Part shown: one piece after another, positions 47,201-57,329 of the stretch | How the letters are laid out: the number at the start of each line of letters is the position of its first letter | Position numbering within the stretch: position 1 is the stretch's first letter | DNA from: Eumeta japonica | Taxonomy: Eukaryota > Arthropoda > Insecta > Lepidoptera > Psychidae | NCBI GenBank assembly: GCA_005406025.1 | Contig: BGZK01001186.1 | Location: 62,001-126,000 of the forward strand | Direction of reading: 5' to 3' | DNA length: 64,000 bases | Notes under the pieces: generated by a model | What the model saw: only the letters and a program-made list of their open reading frames with translations | Databases searched by the model: none | Told to the model about the DNA's origin: nothing | Position numbers and translations under genes: made by a program

Positions 47201-47879
47201 AATCGCATGGCTCCTTTCCGTCAGTCAGCCTTTTGCACATCAGATTTAGTGTCTGTTTGTTTGTCCGGGCTAATCTTCGAAACGGCTGAACGGATCGTAA
47301 TAAAGGGAAAGGGATAATCATAAATGAATTACGCAAGAGACAAATATCCATAGAGCATACACGTTGTCGAGCATAATGCATGTTAACTTCGATAAATAGA
47401 CGTGTGCTACAGTCGACTCGATCCGAGAAGCATCACAAAACGCATGCTTCTAGGACAATTAACAACGATATTGAGTTGTTATGCAGCAAAATTCTGCGCT
47501 AATGTTCTACTAAAACGTAAAGTTTTCATGTTGACGTTGTAACCTAACGCTGATATAGGTCACAACTCAAAACCGCTGAACATACTTGATGCCGCATACA
47601 AAAATTAAATTTTCCCGAACACCTTACCGCTTGTTAACTATTAATACGAGGCCTGCTATTAATGTGTCCGGAATATCAAAAAGAAATAAACATCTATCAT
47701 TTAATATGGTTTTATTACTTTTAAAAATATTCGCTATGCTGATCGATGCACTTTCGTATACGCTGAAATCAATTTTTATAACACATTTTTCATTCTGATT
47801 GAAGTATCTCCAAAACGTTCATTATGAACGCATCAACGGCCTTTTCGCGACTAGAAAAACATTGACCACGTAATTTATT

Positions 47880-49194
47880 CTTCACACTTAAGAATCTGTT
47901 CGTGTGGGAAAAAAACTGGGGGTATCAAATCGGGGCTGTAAGGCGGATGACCCGTCAATTCGATCTTTTGACCTTCCGAAAACCGAATTGTTTCGGCCGA
48001 CGTGTAAAAGCTAGCATTTTCATGATGAAGAATGTTTCTGCGTTGTTGGTTGTTCTTTCTTATTTTTTCAATGATTTCTGGCAAACAAATGGTCGTGTAC
48101 CATTCCGAATTAAGCGTTTTATAATTTTCTAGTGACACTGTAACTACATGTCCATTTATACCAAAAAACACGTGTGGCACTCGGGGACTGCCGCGGTAAA
48201 GCTATTGCATAGTGTTTTTTATCAACTTATGCAATTATAATTATTTATTTATTTTATTTATGCAGTATTTTTTTTGAGGAGGTGCCCTGACGCCGAAACT
48301 CTAAGCAGGCATGAAACACCAGATTGCGGGGCGAAGAGGGGGATTACGCATGCGTTGTAACGCCGATACAACCAATGCCACCTAGAGGCGAGTTAAGAGA
48401 CAAGCGTGATATTTCAAAAAAGTCATTAAAAGTTCTGCTATTCATCGATAGATGGCAAAAGTAAAAAGTATCACCGCTGTGTCGGTCGGAGTGGGGGGTG
48501 TTAGGTTATTTTCGTTACAGAATTTCTGGATTCGGTCTCCACGCTCAAGGCCCGCGATTGAAGCTATGCAATAGCTTAAAAAAAACACGCAACTATTTGC
48601 TTTAAAGTGCTTTTGGCACGAATCACTTTGTTGGATTCGGCTTATCTTGGAATACCCACACCGTTGACTTGTTTAGTTTCGGGGTCAAATGCATAGATTC
48701 AAGATTCGTCACCTGTGTAAATATTATAAACACCTTTTGACGCACCATCATTATTTTTTTTTTTGCACCAATCGTTACGTGCTTGTTTTTGATCAATGCT
48801 CAAGTTGTGTGGAATCCAAAGCGAACAAATTTTTTTTACAGCAAAGTTTTCGTGTAATATCTTATGTATGCTCGTCATACTTATGCCCAGAGACGCCTTT
48901 ATCTGGCGATATGTAACCATGACGATTTTGCATTATTAGTTCCCGCACAACATCCATATTTTGTGGTACAACAACCAATTTAGGATGACCTTTAAATTCG
49001 TCAGTGAGGATAGACCGCCCACGATCAAACTCACTAATCGAGTGATACACAGTTGTTTTCGGTGGTGCTTCATCCTCAAAAGTCGAAGTAACTTGGTCGA
49101 TGCACTGCTTTTGAGTTAGCCTACGATGAAAATCGTAATAAATCATCGTACGAGAATTTGCACGAGTTAAATCAATGGTGATAAAAACACGCAA
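47880..49194 (-). mobile_element. mariner transposase, split and decayed
   Basis: Read on the minus strand from 49194 down: an N-terminal helix-turn-helix part (Q-K-Q-C-I-D-Q-V-T-S-T-F, then D-E-A-P-P-K-T-T-V-Y-H), then V-T-Y-R-Q-I-K-A-S-L-G-I-S and W-I-P-H-N-L, and T-G-D-E-S with the first catalytic Asp. The line continues as I-Y-A-F-D-P-E-T-K with stops. After an interruption (48.17-48.59 kb) the C-terminal half resumes with F-F-G-I-N-G-H, ILHHENASFYTSAET, where the family has H-H-D-N-A (D to E at the second catalytic residue), and HPPYSPDL with the third Asp kept. Frame changes and the active-site change make it inactive. The subgroup resembles insect mariners of the S-V-V-x-P-x-N type. 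Confidence 0.85.
48172..48590. mobile_element. repeat inserted inside the mariner
   Basis: About 400 bp of non-transposase DNA separates the two mariner halves. It carries AAGCTATTGCATAG at 48199-48212 and its inverted copy CTATGCAATAGCTT at 48564-48577. Its outer parts (GGCACTCGGGGACTGCCGCG on the left; GGTCTCCACGCTCAAGGCCC on the right) resemble a repeat seen elsewhere in Lepidoptera. The exact ends and target duplication are not resolved. It must be younger than the mariner. Confidence 0.6.
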
Positions 49195-49749
49195 TTTTCA
49201 AAATGACGCCAGAATGGTAAAAAAATTGAGTTACATTATGTAAACTGTATTCTACAACCAAGGAGTTCCGTTTTTAAATGTCGTAATTAATTTTTAAATA
49301 TTGTTCTGTATGTGGCCAATTCCGGATACATAAATAGCAGATCCCATATGCTTCATTATCTATAAATACAAATATGGCTTACATTATGTAAAACGGAAGA
49401 AGAAGAAAATTGAGCATGCTTTCATATGGTTCTGCTCACATATTAAACCTGAAATAAGATTTTGTTGAAACACATTAGTATAAAATAAAACTGTATTAGC
49501 ATTGCTTTACAAGTAGTACGTAAAACTGAAAAATATTTTTTTCTGATATCGTTACTTTAATTCAAACATAAATAGAGATAATATTTAGAATATTGAAAAC
49601 ATTTTTGTTAAATAAAGGATATTATTATAATTCATTATTTTTATCAGTTATTTAAATCTTCAGTCGTTTTCAAGTCCCATACATCCACAAAATTGGAGTC
49701 CACTATAAGCAATTCCAATCATTTCATGTCTGTCTCTCTCCGTTTCTAG

Positions 49750-49988
49750 GCAGCGATTACATGTTCGTGCCGGGCAGAAAAAAGAATTTGCTCGTATACA
49801 AAGGATTCACGTTTTCGCAATACAGCACAGGCGTGTGGTACTGCTCCAAGAGGTCCAAGAGGTCGCTGGGGTGCAAGGCCGCGGTCTACATGAACAGGGA
49901 CAGCCAAATCACGCACTATCACGGCGTGCATATGCATCTGCCGCCCAGATTTCACATAACGCAGGCGGGCGAATACGTTAAGTTATAA
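49750..49988 (+). CDS. mod(mdg4): FLYWCH terminal exon V20, widened Cys spacing
   Basis: The acceptor is GTTTCTAG at 49749, with phase 1 giving Gly (G|GC). It encodes 79 residues: GSDYMFVPGRKKN, strand LLVYKGFTFS at 14-23, and VW30YC32. The ligands are C32, C42, H61 and H63. The Cys-Cys spacing is C-x9-C, where its neighbours have x6. The DNA shows why: a 9-bp unit TCCAAGAGG is repeated (S-K-R-S-K-R). H-x-H is H-M-H followed by L-P-P instead of P-P-P. The tail A-G-E-Y-V-K-L precedes TAA. Whether the widened loop still closes around zinc is not known, but the remaining residues are well kept, so it appears to be in use. Confidence 0.9.
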
Positions 49989-51818
49989 TAGTTTTTTTTT
50001 TTGTATGTAATCTATTGTGGTCTGTGTGGTCAAATGAAATTGGTACATCTCAAAGTTTTGATATTTATTTCGATTAGCGAAACAATGGAATGCAGTAATT
50101 GTATTGGTGTAATAGAGAAATTAACGAAATATACGATTTTGCGACTTGTATAATCGTGATTGTCTCGTCAAAGTCAGGAAAATGTTTGTGGGTTTCGTAG
50201 CGAATAGCATTTTGATAAAAATGTTCCATTGTATATCTTATAAAACATTGTATATCTTACGGTTTTTTTCTATATCGACGTCCCTTTTTTTTGTCACCTG
50301 TTTCGTTCCTTATTCGTCCAAAAGAGCTCATCTCCGGCTATTATGTTTAAGATTGTTTATAGATTTGTTTCTATAATTTTCCATAACATATATTATACCA
50401 TTGAAGTAGGAAAGCCCACCTGCCACGTTTTACTAGAACTATTTCATTGCAATGCAATATTTGTTATAGGAATCGAGTGTGCTTCGTGAACAGTATTTGG
50501 CCTGAATTAAGGGGAAGGTTTTTCTACGACAATATATTATACTTACAAATTACCATATAACGATAAGGCAAAGCGAACGTTCTGAGAGTTCTAATACCTA
50601 TACAATTCAATGGTAGAGCTCTGTTGCGGACAACTTGGCTGCAACTCAAAAATCGGGCAGGTCAGCCAGTGACATACTTAGTCTAGTGAAGGAGAGCTCC
50701 GGTGTTCCACTTCCCCTCTCCCCCTCCGACAACCCCATACCATTTCGATTAGATATCCTATTCCCTGCCAATAGGATGGTAAAGGACTGGCAGCGAGTGT
50801 CCATGGGCGGCGATGACTATCTGTTCTCTGATGGCTCGCCTACTCGTTTGCCCCTTGAATATGCTATAAAAAATGTATGGCGGTGGTGGAGGGCAGTGGT
50901 GGTGAGCTTTTCTACTTCTTTGACTTACGTGTATATCAAACTTATTGATAAAAGTTAAGCAAAGAGTAAAGGTACAAGGAAATGTAAATTTCTATCTAAT
51001 AAGTAATTACTGCAATATTCACACTTTTTAATGTTTCCTTAGTCTTATTATATTATCAGTATGAATATTATACATCCTAAACAATGGTTCTCTGTAGGCA
51101 TACTAACACATCTCTGTGAGCAATCAATTATAATGATTTTTTTTAAAATAATTATTGACTTTCAAGTACAATGTGGAACATGATTTGCAAGTACTTCATA
51201 TACTTGCCAATACTTGTAGTTAGCGGCCTAATATTTGATATAAGAGTCTCACTGTATCAAAATAAACAATGTCAGCTTACCTTAAAAAATATTTAATTTT
51301 GGGAGATTATGTAAATTACGTAGAACAATCAAATTTAGATTTTTTAAATACTAACAGCACTGAAAGTTTTTTACAGAATCATAAAATATTAAAAATAATG
51401 TAAAACTTTAGAAATTATGTTGTGCAATAGATATGTTTTGCTATTAAAATAAAAAGCATAGTATGCATAAATATCTATAGAGCAAAGTTGTTTTGTATAT
51501 TATTTGTTATTTTCTCAGCTAGGTTTTATGATTTTGAGACTTTTATTTTTCATTCAACTCACTGAAATTATTTTTTATGTATTTATAAAATAATATATAA
51601 AGTCTAATGAAGCTTTAGTAAATAAAAATTGACTATTGTTTAATTCTTAATATTTGTTTTTATCATTTTTTCTTATGAAACTATATATTTTTTTAATTAT
51701 ATCACACATCAATCCATTTTGAACTCTTGACATACAAACAGTATGACATTTCGATAAGAACTTATGATATTCCTTTCCAACAATTACATTTATATTCGCA
51801 CCTATCGCTGCATTTCAG
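49989..51818. other. intron V20-V21
   Basis: Contains SINE-tail copy E (about 50610-50885). The rest is AT-rich. The open frames at 50146-50376 and 50635-50958 are not supported; the second is repeat sequence. Confidence 0.45.
50610..50885 (+). repeat. SINE/LINE-tail repeat, copy E
   Basis: GTAGAGCTCTGTTGCGGACA at the left; CAGCGAGTGTCCATGGGCGG, then CTATCTGTTCTCTGATGGCT and CTACTCGTTTGCCCCTTGAA at the right, ending with an A-rich stretch. The right half is the best-preserved copy of the shared tail. Confidence 0.7.
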
Positions 51819-52021
51819 ACGAATATGTCCTTGTACCGACAAGAAAGAAAATGTTGCTCATATACAAAGGTTACTCGTACTCCCAGGATAAGAACGCAGG
51901 ACGCTGGTATTGCTCGAAGAGGGCGGCGGGATGCAAGGCGGCCGTATACACGAACAGACACGAGCGCATCGAGAGGTACAACGATGCGCATACGCATCCC
52001 CCCCTCCCAAGTATTACATAA
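51819..52021 (+). CDS. mod(mdg4): FLYWCH terminal exon V21, frameshifted tail
   Basis: The acceptor is CATTTCAG at 51818 and the entry is phase 1 (G|AC). It encodes 67 residues: DEYVLVPTRKKM, strand LLIYKGYSYS at 13-22, and W30-Y-C32. The ligands are C32, C39, H58 and H60, all present. Directly after H-T-H-P-P the C-rich run at 51998-52008 has two bases more than the family pattern. The frame shifts to L-P-S-I-T and stops at 52019-52021. In the ancestral frame the normal end K-Y-Y-I-S and G-D-Y-V-K-I would reach TAA at 52048-52050. The finger is complete, so the shortened protein might still work, but it lacks the otherwise conserved C-terminal strand. A homopolymer sequencing error is a real possibility. 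Confidence 0.8.
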
Positions 52022-52050
52022 GCAAGACTGGTGACTACGTAAAAATCTAA

Positions 52051-53093
52051 ATATATTATAAGCAAAAAAAAATAAATAAATAAATTAATCTTTTACATCT
52101 CTTAACAATACGTGTATTATTTACTCACACGTGTCAATGAAATTCACTCGGAGTTTAAGGGGGAATTGATACTAACAACCTTACGCTGTCGAGAAATTGG
52201 AAACTAAAGGAGACAGACGATGTACCTTGGTGTACAAAATTAAATATATAACGTACTAAAGTAAAATTTCTAAATAAATTAATTGTAATAAATTAAATGG
52301 CTTATGGAATCTGTGTTGTAGATTGTAAGAATAAAATCAGAAAAAACAAGATTTTAAATTCAATTAAAAATATGAGTTTATTCAGAAAAAAAATCTGGAC
52401 AAAAATCCGGTTGATCTTGCCGGCCCAAAACTTCCCGTTTTGTTTTGATTAATAATAATCATTGTTCTCTTTTTCGAGGTCAATATGTTCACTTTCAAAA
52501 TTATTAGAGATATAAAAAAATAATGACCCAATTATTATTGTTCAAATATTTTGTGAAAGATATCTTTCGAACAAAGCAACTGATTTGAACGGGGCCTGCC
52601 ACATCCGTGGTTCAAAGTAGCTACTTTTTTTGAACTCAAAAAATATGGACATTTGAAAATTTGATTGATTTAGAAATAGAGTATTTTGAATATAACTTTT
52701 ATTTTTAAATTTTTCGATAAAGATATCTTTAGATTAATTTAATCGATTTCAACTAAACTTACTCCTTTTAAGTTCAAAAATAGATTTCATTTCAATCTTA
52801 ATAAAAATTAAAATTAATGCAAAAAAAAAAACCTAAATAAACGTCATTAAGTAACGTAATCACATTTGTGTCAAGCTACTTTTTTATGTTACTAGGCATC
52901 ATAGCACTTGCATGTTGACACAGTTACGTGTGGTGCTTCAACCTGCTCCCGATAACCTGTAATAAAGGTTTTAAATACATTTTTAATAACGGCTTTTTAA
53001 TACATCCTATGTCATTTTAAATTAACCTACTACAACGCACAAAAAACACTGAACTAATTCGTGTAACTCATATAGGTACGCCTATTGTTTCAG
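52051..53093. other. intron V21-V22
   Basis: AT-rich. A stretch at 52380-52640 (TCTGGACAAAAATCCGGTTG ... TTGAACGGGGCCTGCC) may be an interspersed repeat. No coding is seen. Confidence 0.4.
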
Positions 53094-53323
53094 ACTACGT
53101 ACTAATACCGTCGTCGAAGAAAAAAAATCTGCTCGTACACAAGGGCTACTCATTCTCCCAGCAGAACGAATCTCATCGCTGGTATTGTTCCAAAAAAGGG
53201 GAGGGGTGCAAAGCGCGCATTCATTTGGGCGTCGATGGAAGCATTAAATATGTTTCGGGCGAACATTCGCACGAACCGCCGAGGTTCCATGTCTCGAAAC
53301 ACGGCCAATACATCAAATTATAA
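53094..53323 (+). CDS. mod(mdg4): FLYWCH terminal exon V22
   Basis: The acceptor is TTGTTTCAG at 53093 and the entry is phase 1 (G|AC). It encodes 76 residues: DYVLIPSSKKKN, strand LLVHKGYSFS at 13-22 (His where others have Tyr), and RW30YC32-S-K-K. The ligands are C32, C39, H58 and H60 (H-S-H-E-P-P). The tail H-G-Q-Y-I-K-L precedes TAA at 53321-53323. No ATG occurs in this frame, so start-based gene finding skips it, yet the acceptor, phase, zinc ligands and stop position all match the family. AATAAA is at 53426-53431. It is related to V23 and V26. Confidence 0.92.
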
Positions 53324-53519
53324 AGCGTCACTACTTAATTGCAGCGTTTAGATTTTTGTATATGATTTAAAGCGAATACTCAAATAACAATACAAGTAAA
53401 GAAATTTCTTTAATTTGTTATTTTGAATAAATTAATCAATGTATTTCATACGCAATAATGTTGTTGACGGTTTTTTCCTTCTCATAGTAAATAACTACAT
53501 TTTTGCATTGGGACAAAAA

Positions 53520-53750
53520 AGACATGGTATAGAGCCACGCTGTGGCCAACTAGGCTACAGCTTGAAAGTGGGCCCGTCCGACCAGTGAAATACCAACTGT
53601 CACCGAATACAGACATGAAGAGACAGTTTCTGCTGTTTCGTTTTGCCCAGTGAGCGAGAGTTCCGATAGCCCAAGGGCTGCGGTGGTCACCTTCTTTTTG
53701 GTGGCCTGCATGCTCGTTTGCCCTTTGACCTGCTATAAAAAAAATGTGTA
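53520..53750 (+). repeat. SINE/LINE-tail repeat, copy F
   Basis: TAGAGCCACGCTGTGGCCAA, GAATACAGACATGAAGAGAC, GTGAGCGAGAGTTCCGAT, then TTTGGTGGCCTGCATGCTCG and TTTGCCCTTTG before an A-rich end. It is most like copy B. Confidence 0.7.
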
Positions 53751-54589
53751 AGACCTACATATTTCGGAACGCAAACTATACAAGATTATAACATTGCTCT
53801 AATATTCGGAAATATAGTGATTTAGTGCACATGGATACAAGTACTATAGAAAAATCGAACGGTATAAGAACCTTATAGTAGCGTCGAATATGTCAGGGTA
53901 TAAGACCAGTGGTTTTCGTTTTTCTTTTTGTTTTTCTACAAATAAATTAGAGTAATCGTCATAAATTTCACTAATAAATCCAACTAATTGTGCGTATTTG
54001 TATTACGAGTATGTAGTCAACAATATAATACAATCCCATACTTATTTTGTGTAAACATGAATAATGCATATATATTTGTGCTCTAATTTAATTTAATTAA
54101 AAACTGAACGGATGATATTGTGTTTAGATCTATAATAGTTTTAGAGCATACGTAAAGTCTAGACGAAATGGTGACAAATATTTCTTTTGTGAAGCAGAAC
54201 TACGTCCGTGACGTTGGACGTTACTACTTCAGAGTATAACCGTTCGACAATCGATTGAAAATGGTTTAATTTTTCATAATCGTTGCACCAATCTGTTTTA
54301 AAATTGTGTATCTCGTATGATAGATTCTTATCCAAAAATCCATTGTAAACTAAATAGAAAAAGAAAATAATACACTTTTCAAGACCGATGATGAAGATGA
54401 CGTACTTATTTCTATGTTAAATGATTATTTAGATAATTACACAATCACACGCTACGATCACATCTTTCTCGTTAGATTTTTAAAATATTTTGTTTCTTGT
54501 AAATCATTCTGAGTACCACACAAACTGATCAATCATATGCTATTGTAGTAATAGCTATTGAATTTGTGTTAGCAAAGAAGCCATATTCA

Positions 54590-54840
54590 AGATTCTTGCA
54601 GCAGTCAGAGTCAAGCCACGATACCGGACCATGTCCAACCGGCGGCCAGCGGCCAACATTTGTTTTGTGCACGCACCGACTACAACTATCCAATTAAGTT
54701 TCGCACAGCAGAACAAAATTTATATTACCGAATGGAGAACGGGTACAATCGTTCCGGCCCTCGGTTCGCCGCCACGGTACAACGCAAGCGTTCGGCCGTA
54801 CGTTAACTCGCTCCCTCTCAACCTTGTTTATTAGTATTTA
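54590..54840. other. GC-rich island, unassigned
   Basis: GC-rich compared with its surroundings (GGCGGCCAGCGGCCAACA and CGGCCCTCGGTTCGCCGCCA). A 67-codon frame at 54631-54834 has no recognisable domain. It is a candidate promoter or repeat fragment, with no direct evidence for either. Confidence 0.3.
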
Positions 54841-55307
54841 TTACTGCACTACGAAGAAGCTTTATTATACGCAGCGTTTAGTAACGCTGGTATATGTAAT
54901 AAAACGCGCGCCAAAGTAGAACATTACGTGTTCCGATAAGTTAATCTATCGAATGCATTTTTTCACACACCGCCATTTTGATCTCTCACCGTATATAGGC
55001 TTCCTTTTACGACTGCCGCACGGCGTTTGCTTCTATTCGCTTTTAGATATAAAATAGCTTGTTCTCTTCTATGACAGTAAATAGTAGAAAATGATCATGC
55101 AGAAGTAGATTCTTCCTTCTGATCGTTTAAATGTAGATTTCTGTATTTATTATAAATACTAATATTTTTATTCGAACGCTAAAAATGATATGGTGTCAAT
55201 ATTTACGAAACTCCTTATACTTACAATGGAGCTTTGATTATTAATAGATATTTGTTTTCAAATGAAACAAAAATCTGCATTATTTAATTTTATCATATTA
55301 CTTTCAG

Positions 55308-55540
55308 GCAAGGATTACGTTCTGATACCGACTAAGAAGAAACATCTGCTCATATACAAAGGTTATTCCTTTTCACAACAGCACGTCTTTAGAAATTGGT
55401 ACTGCTCCAAGAAGGCCAAAGGATGCAAAGCCCGTATCCACATGAACAACGAGTGCGAGATAACTTCTTATGATGACAACCACACACACGAGGCTCCAAA
55501 ATTTTATGTCACCACCGGCGGTAAATATGTGAAGCTATAG
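55308..55540 (+). CDS. mod(mdg4): FLYWCH terminal exon V23
   Basis: The acceptor is TACTTTCAG at 55307, with phase 1 giving Gly (G|GC). It encodes 77 residues: GKDYVLIPTKKKH, strand LLIYKGYSFS at 14-23, and NW31YC33-S-K-K. The ligands are C33, C40, H59 and H61 (H-T-H-E-A-P, Ala replacing the first Pro). An extra Cys lies at 51. The tail G-G-K-Y-V-K-L precedes TAG. An upstream ATG at 55262 is in frame, but the sequence between it and the acceptor is intron-like (hydrophobic, no similarity), so it is not taken as the start. Closest to V26 and V22. Confidence 0.93.
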
Positions 55541-57122
55541 CTTAAACAGAACCATAGTACCGATAATTGCGAAAAAAAAGGCTTACGCTGATCTGTGATA
55601 TACTTGTAAACATATATATATACACACAGCTAATGAAGATGTCGAAAATTCATGGTTATAAAAATTTCCTGAACGTTTTACCGATGACTGTATAACGGTT
55701 ATGACGTCATATAAGTTGTGGTGCAACGTAGAAGAGAATGTATACACACGTTGCTCCAATGCGTGTTGAGTACTTCACATCATTGAAGATATAACAATAG
55801 GTTTTTCAGCGAGTAATAACGGTTTTTTTTTCAAGAATCATCACTTGCTTTGACGCTTTACATGGACTACGCCTGGGTCCCATAAGTTTTACAACACGTA
55901 AACCGCAAATATTTGGAATCACTTCATTGTTCTGTTTACAAAATATTTCAAATATTTGCGACGCTATCTAAAATTAACACACTATCTATGTTTTAAGGTT
56001 AAGCATGCGCGGATACAATTATATAAAATCGGACAGTTAATTGTTGACCTATTGTATGTAACATAAAGAGGTTTGTAAATTCATAAAGAATAATATACCT
56101 AGACTTTTGTTTAGGTTACAGAAAAAAATGGTGAAAGAAACTCTTCGTAATTCAGGGAAAATTTTTGTATGTATAATGTTACTTCAAAAAAATTAAATGT
56201 TTGTCATCAACAAAAATATTTGTCTTGGTTATATAACTTCATAAGATTTTTTATAAACTCCTTAATAGAAAAAGTTTATAACTAATGATGATGTAAGCGC
56301 AATCAAAATTATAAGCTTGTCCACTTATTTTAATAGTGTTTAATGAACACATACTTATGAATTAATTCTATTCAACTTTAAATAAGGAGATTTAAATATC
56401 ATTGCTATGCCTCAAAATCTTATCATTACATTTTATACACGAGTTATCAAATAAATTATAAAATATGGCATGTTATATAGACATTTTCACATTTGTTTTT
56501 GAGTTATTTTTGTAATTAATAATCAAAATTCAACATATTTAGATTATTATTTAATGATAGTCATGTATTTAAGACATCTCTGATCCTGTCTCTACACTCG
56601 TTTTCGTCCTCAGTTCCGTTCTCAATTTCGATCTCGGTCCCTGGTTCGATTCTGATTCTAGTCCTTTTCTCGATTTTGTTCCTCGTGGCGCTTTCAATTC
56701 CGATTCCGCTAATAGTCCCAGTTCCGATTTGAACGATGCCGGATGTAAATTCTAATGTCAAAATAAAATATAAATTATATTACTCTGGGATGGAGTACGA
56801 CTCAAAGAATCATTAAAGTCGTCTTAGAATATAAATTCATGCATGAAGCCAGGGATAAAAGTTAGCAGTCTTATTTACTCAAGAACAATCCAAATATCTA
56901 TTAGTAAAAAAATTTTTAGAATCGGTTCATTAGTTCGGTTTAGTAGTACAAATACGCGGATGAAACCAGGGTCAAATGCTAGTTTATTTTTAGAAATCTC
57001 TCCGAACGTGCATACCAAACCACCAAAGTTTTGCAATCGGATCAATGAGTTAGCACGCATAAAGGACAGACATACATTGATTTTTATTTACATAGATAAA
57101 AATAATTCAAAGAATATTTTTG
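55541..57122. other. intron V23-V24
   Basis: AT-rich. The stretches at 56560-56760 and 56840-57000 are repeat-like; they include GGTCCC/GATTCC low-complexity blocks akin to the element at 43.7 kb and ATCGGTTCATTAGTTCGGTT. The open frames in them (56561-56761 -, 56843-57151 +) are not genes. Confidence 0.45.
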
Positions 57123-57329
57123 GATACGAATTATGTACTTGTGCCGTGTAAAAAGAATCAACAATTGATATACGAAGGCCATAGTTTAAAACATTTACGT
57201 AAGCTCTGGTATTATTTTAGAAGATGCAAAACTCGTATTCGTGTGAACGACAAAGATGAGATTTTGTTTTGAAATAGTCCACCTTTCATGTTTAATGTAA
57301 CAAAAGCCAGGAAATATGTAAAGATATAA
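57123..57329 (+). pseudogene. mod(mdg4): decayed FLYWCH exon V24
   Basis: The reading register of a V19-like exon is still recognisable: D-T-N-Y-V-L-V-P-C-K-K-N, L-I-Y-E-G-H-S, L-W-Y-Y-F, R-R-C-K-T-R-I, and at the end F-M-F-N-V-T-K-A-R-K-Y-V-K-I before TAA at 57327-57329. Several lesions are visible. The acceptor is TTTTTGG where TTTTTAG is expected. The first zinc Cys has become Tyr (W-Y-Y). A TGA stop lies at 57270-57272, and the H-x-H segment is gone. No frameshift is needed to align it, so decay has been mainly by substitution plus a small in-frame loss. It cannot form the finger. Confidence 0.88.

Larger units (their letters stand above)
47201..49749. other. intron V19-V20
   Basis: Contains the split mariner at 47880-49194. 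Between 47.20 and 47.87 kb there is sequence with CTTCGAAACGGCTGAACGGA, typical of short interspersed arthropod repeats. The stretch 49.2-49.75 kb is AT-rich with nothing recognised. Confidence 0.45.
53324..55307. other. intron V22-V23
   Basis: Contains SINE-tail copy F (53520-53750) and a GC-rich island at 54590-54840 without a recognisable product. The rest is AT-rich. Confidence 0.4.
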
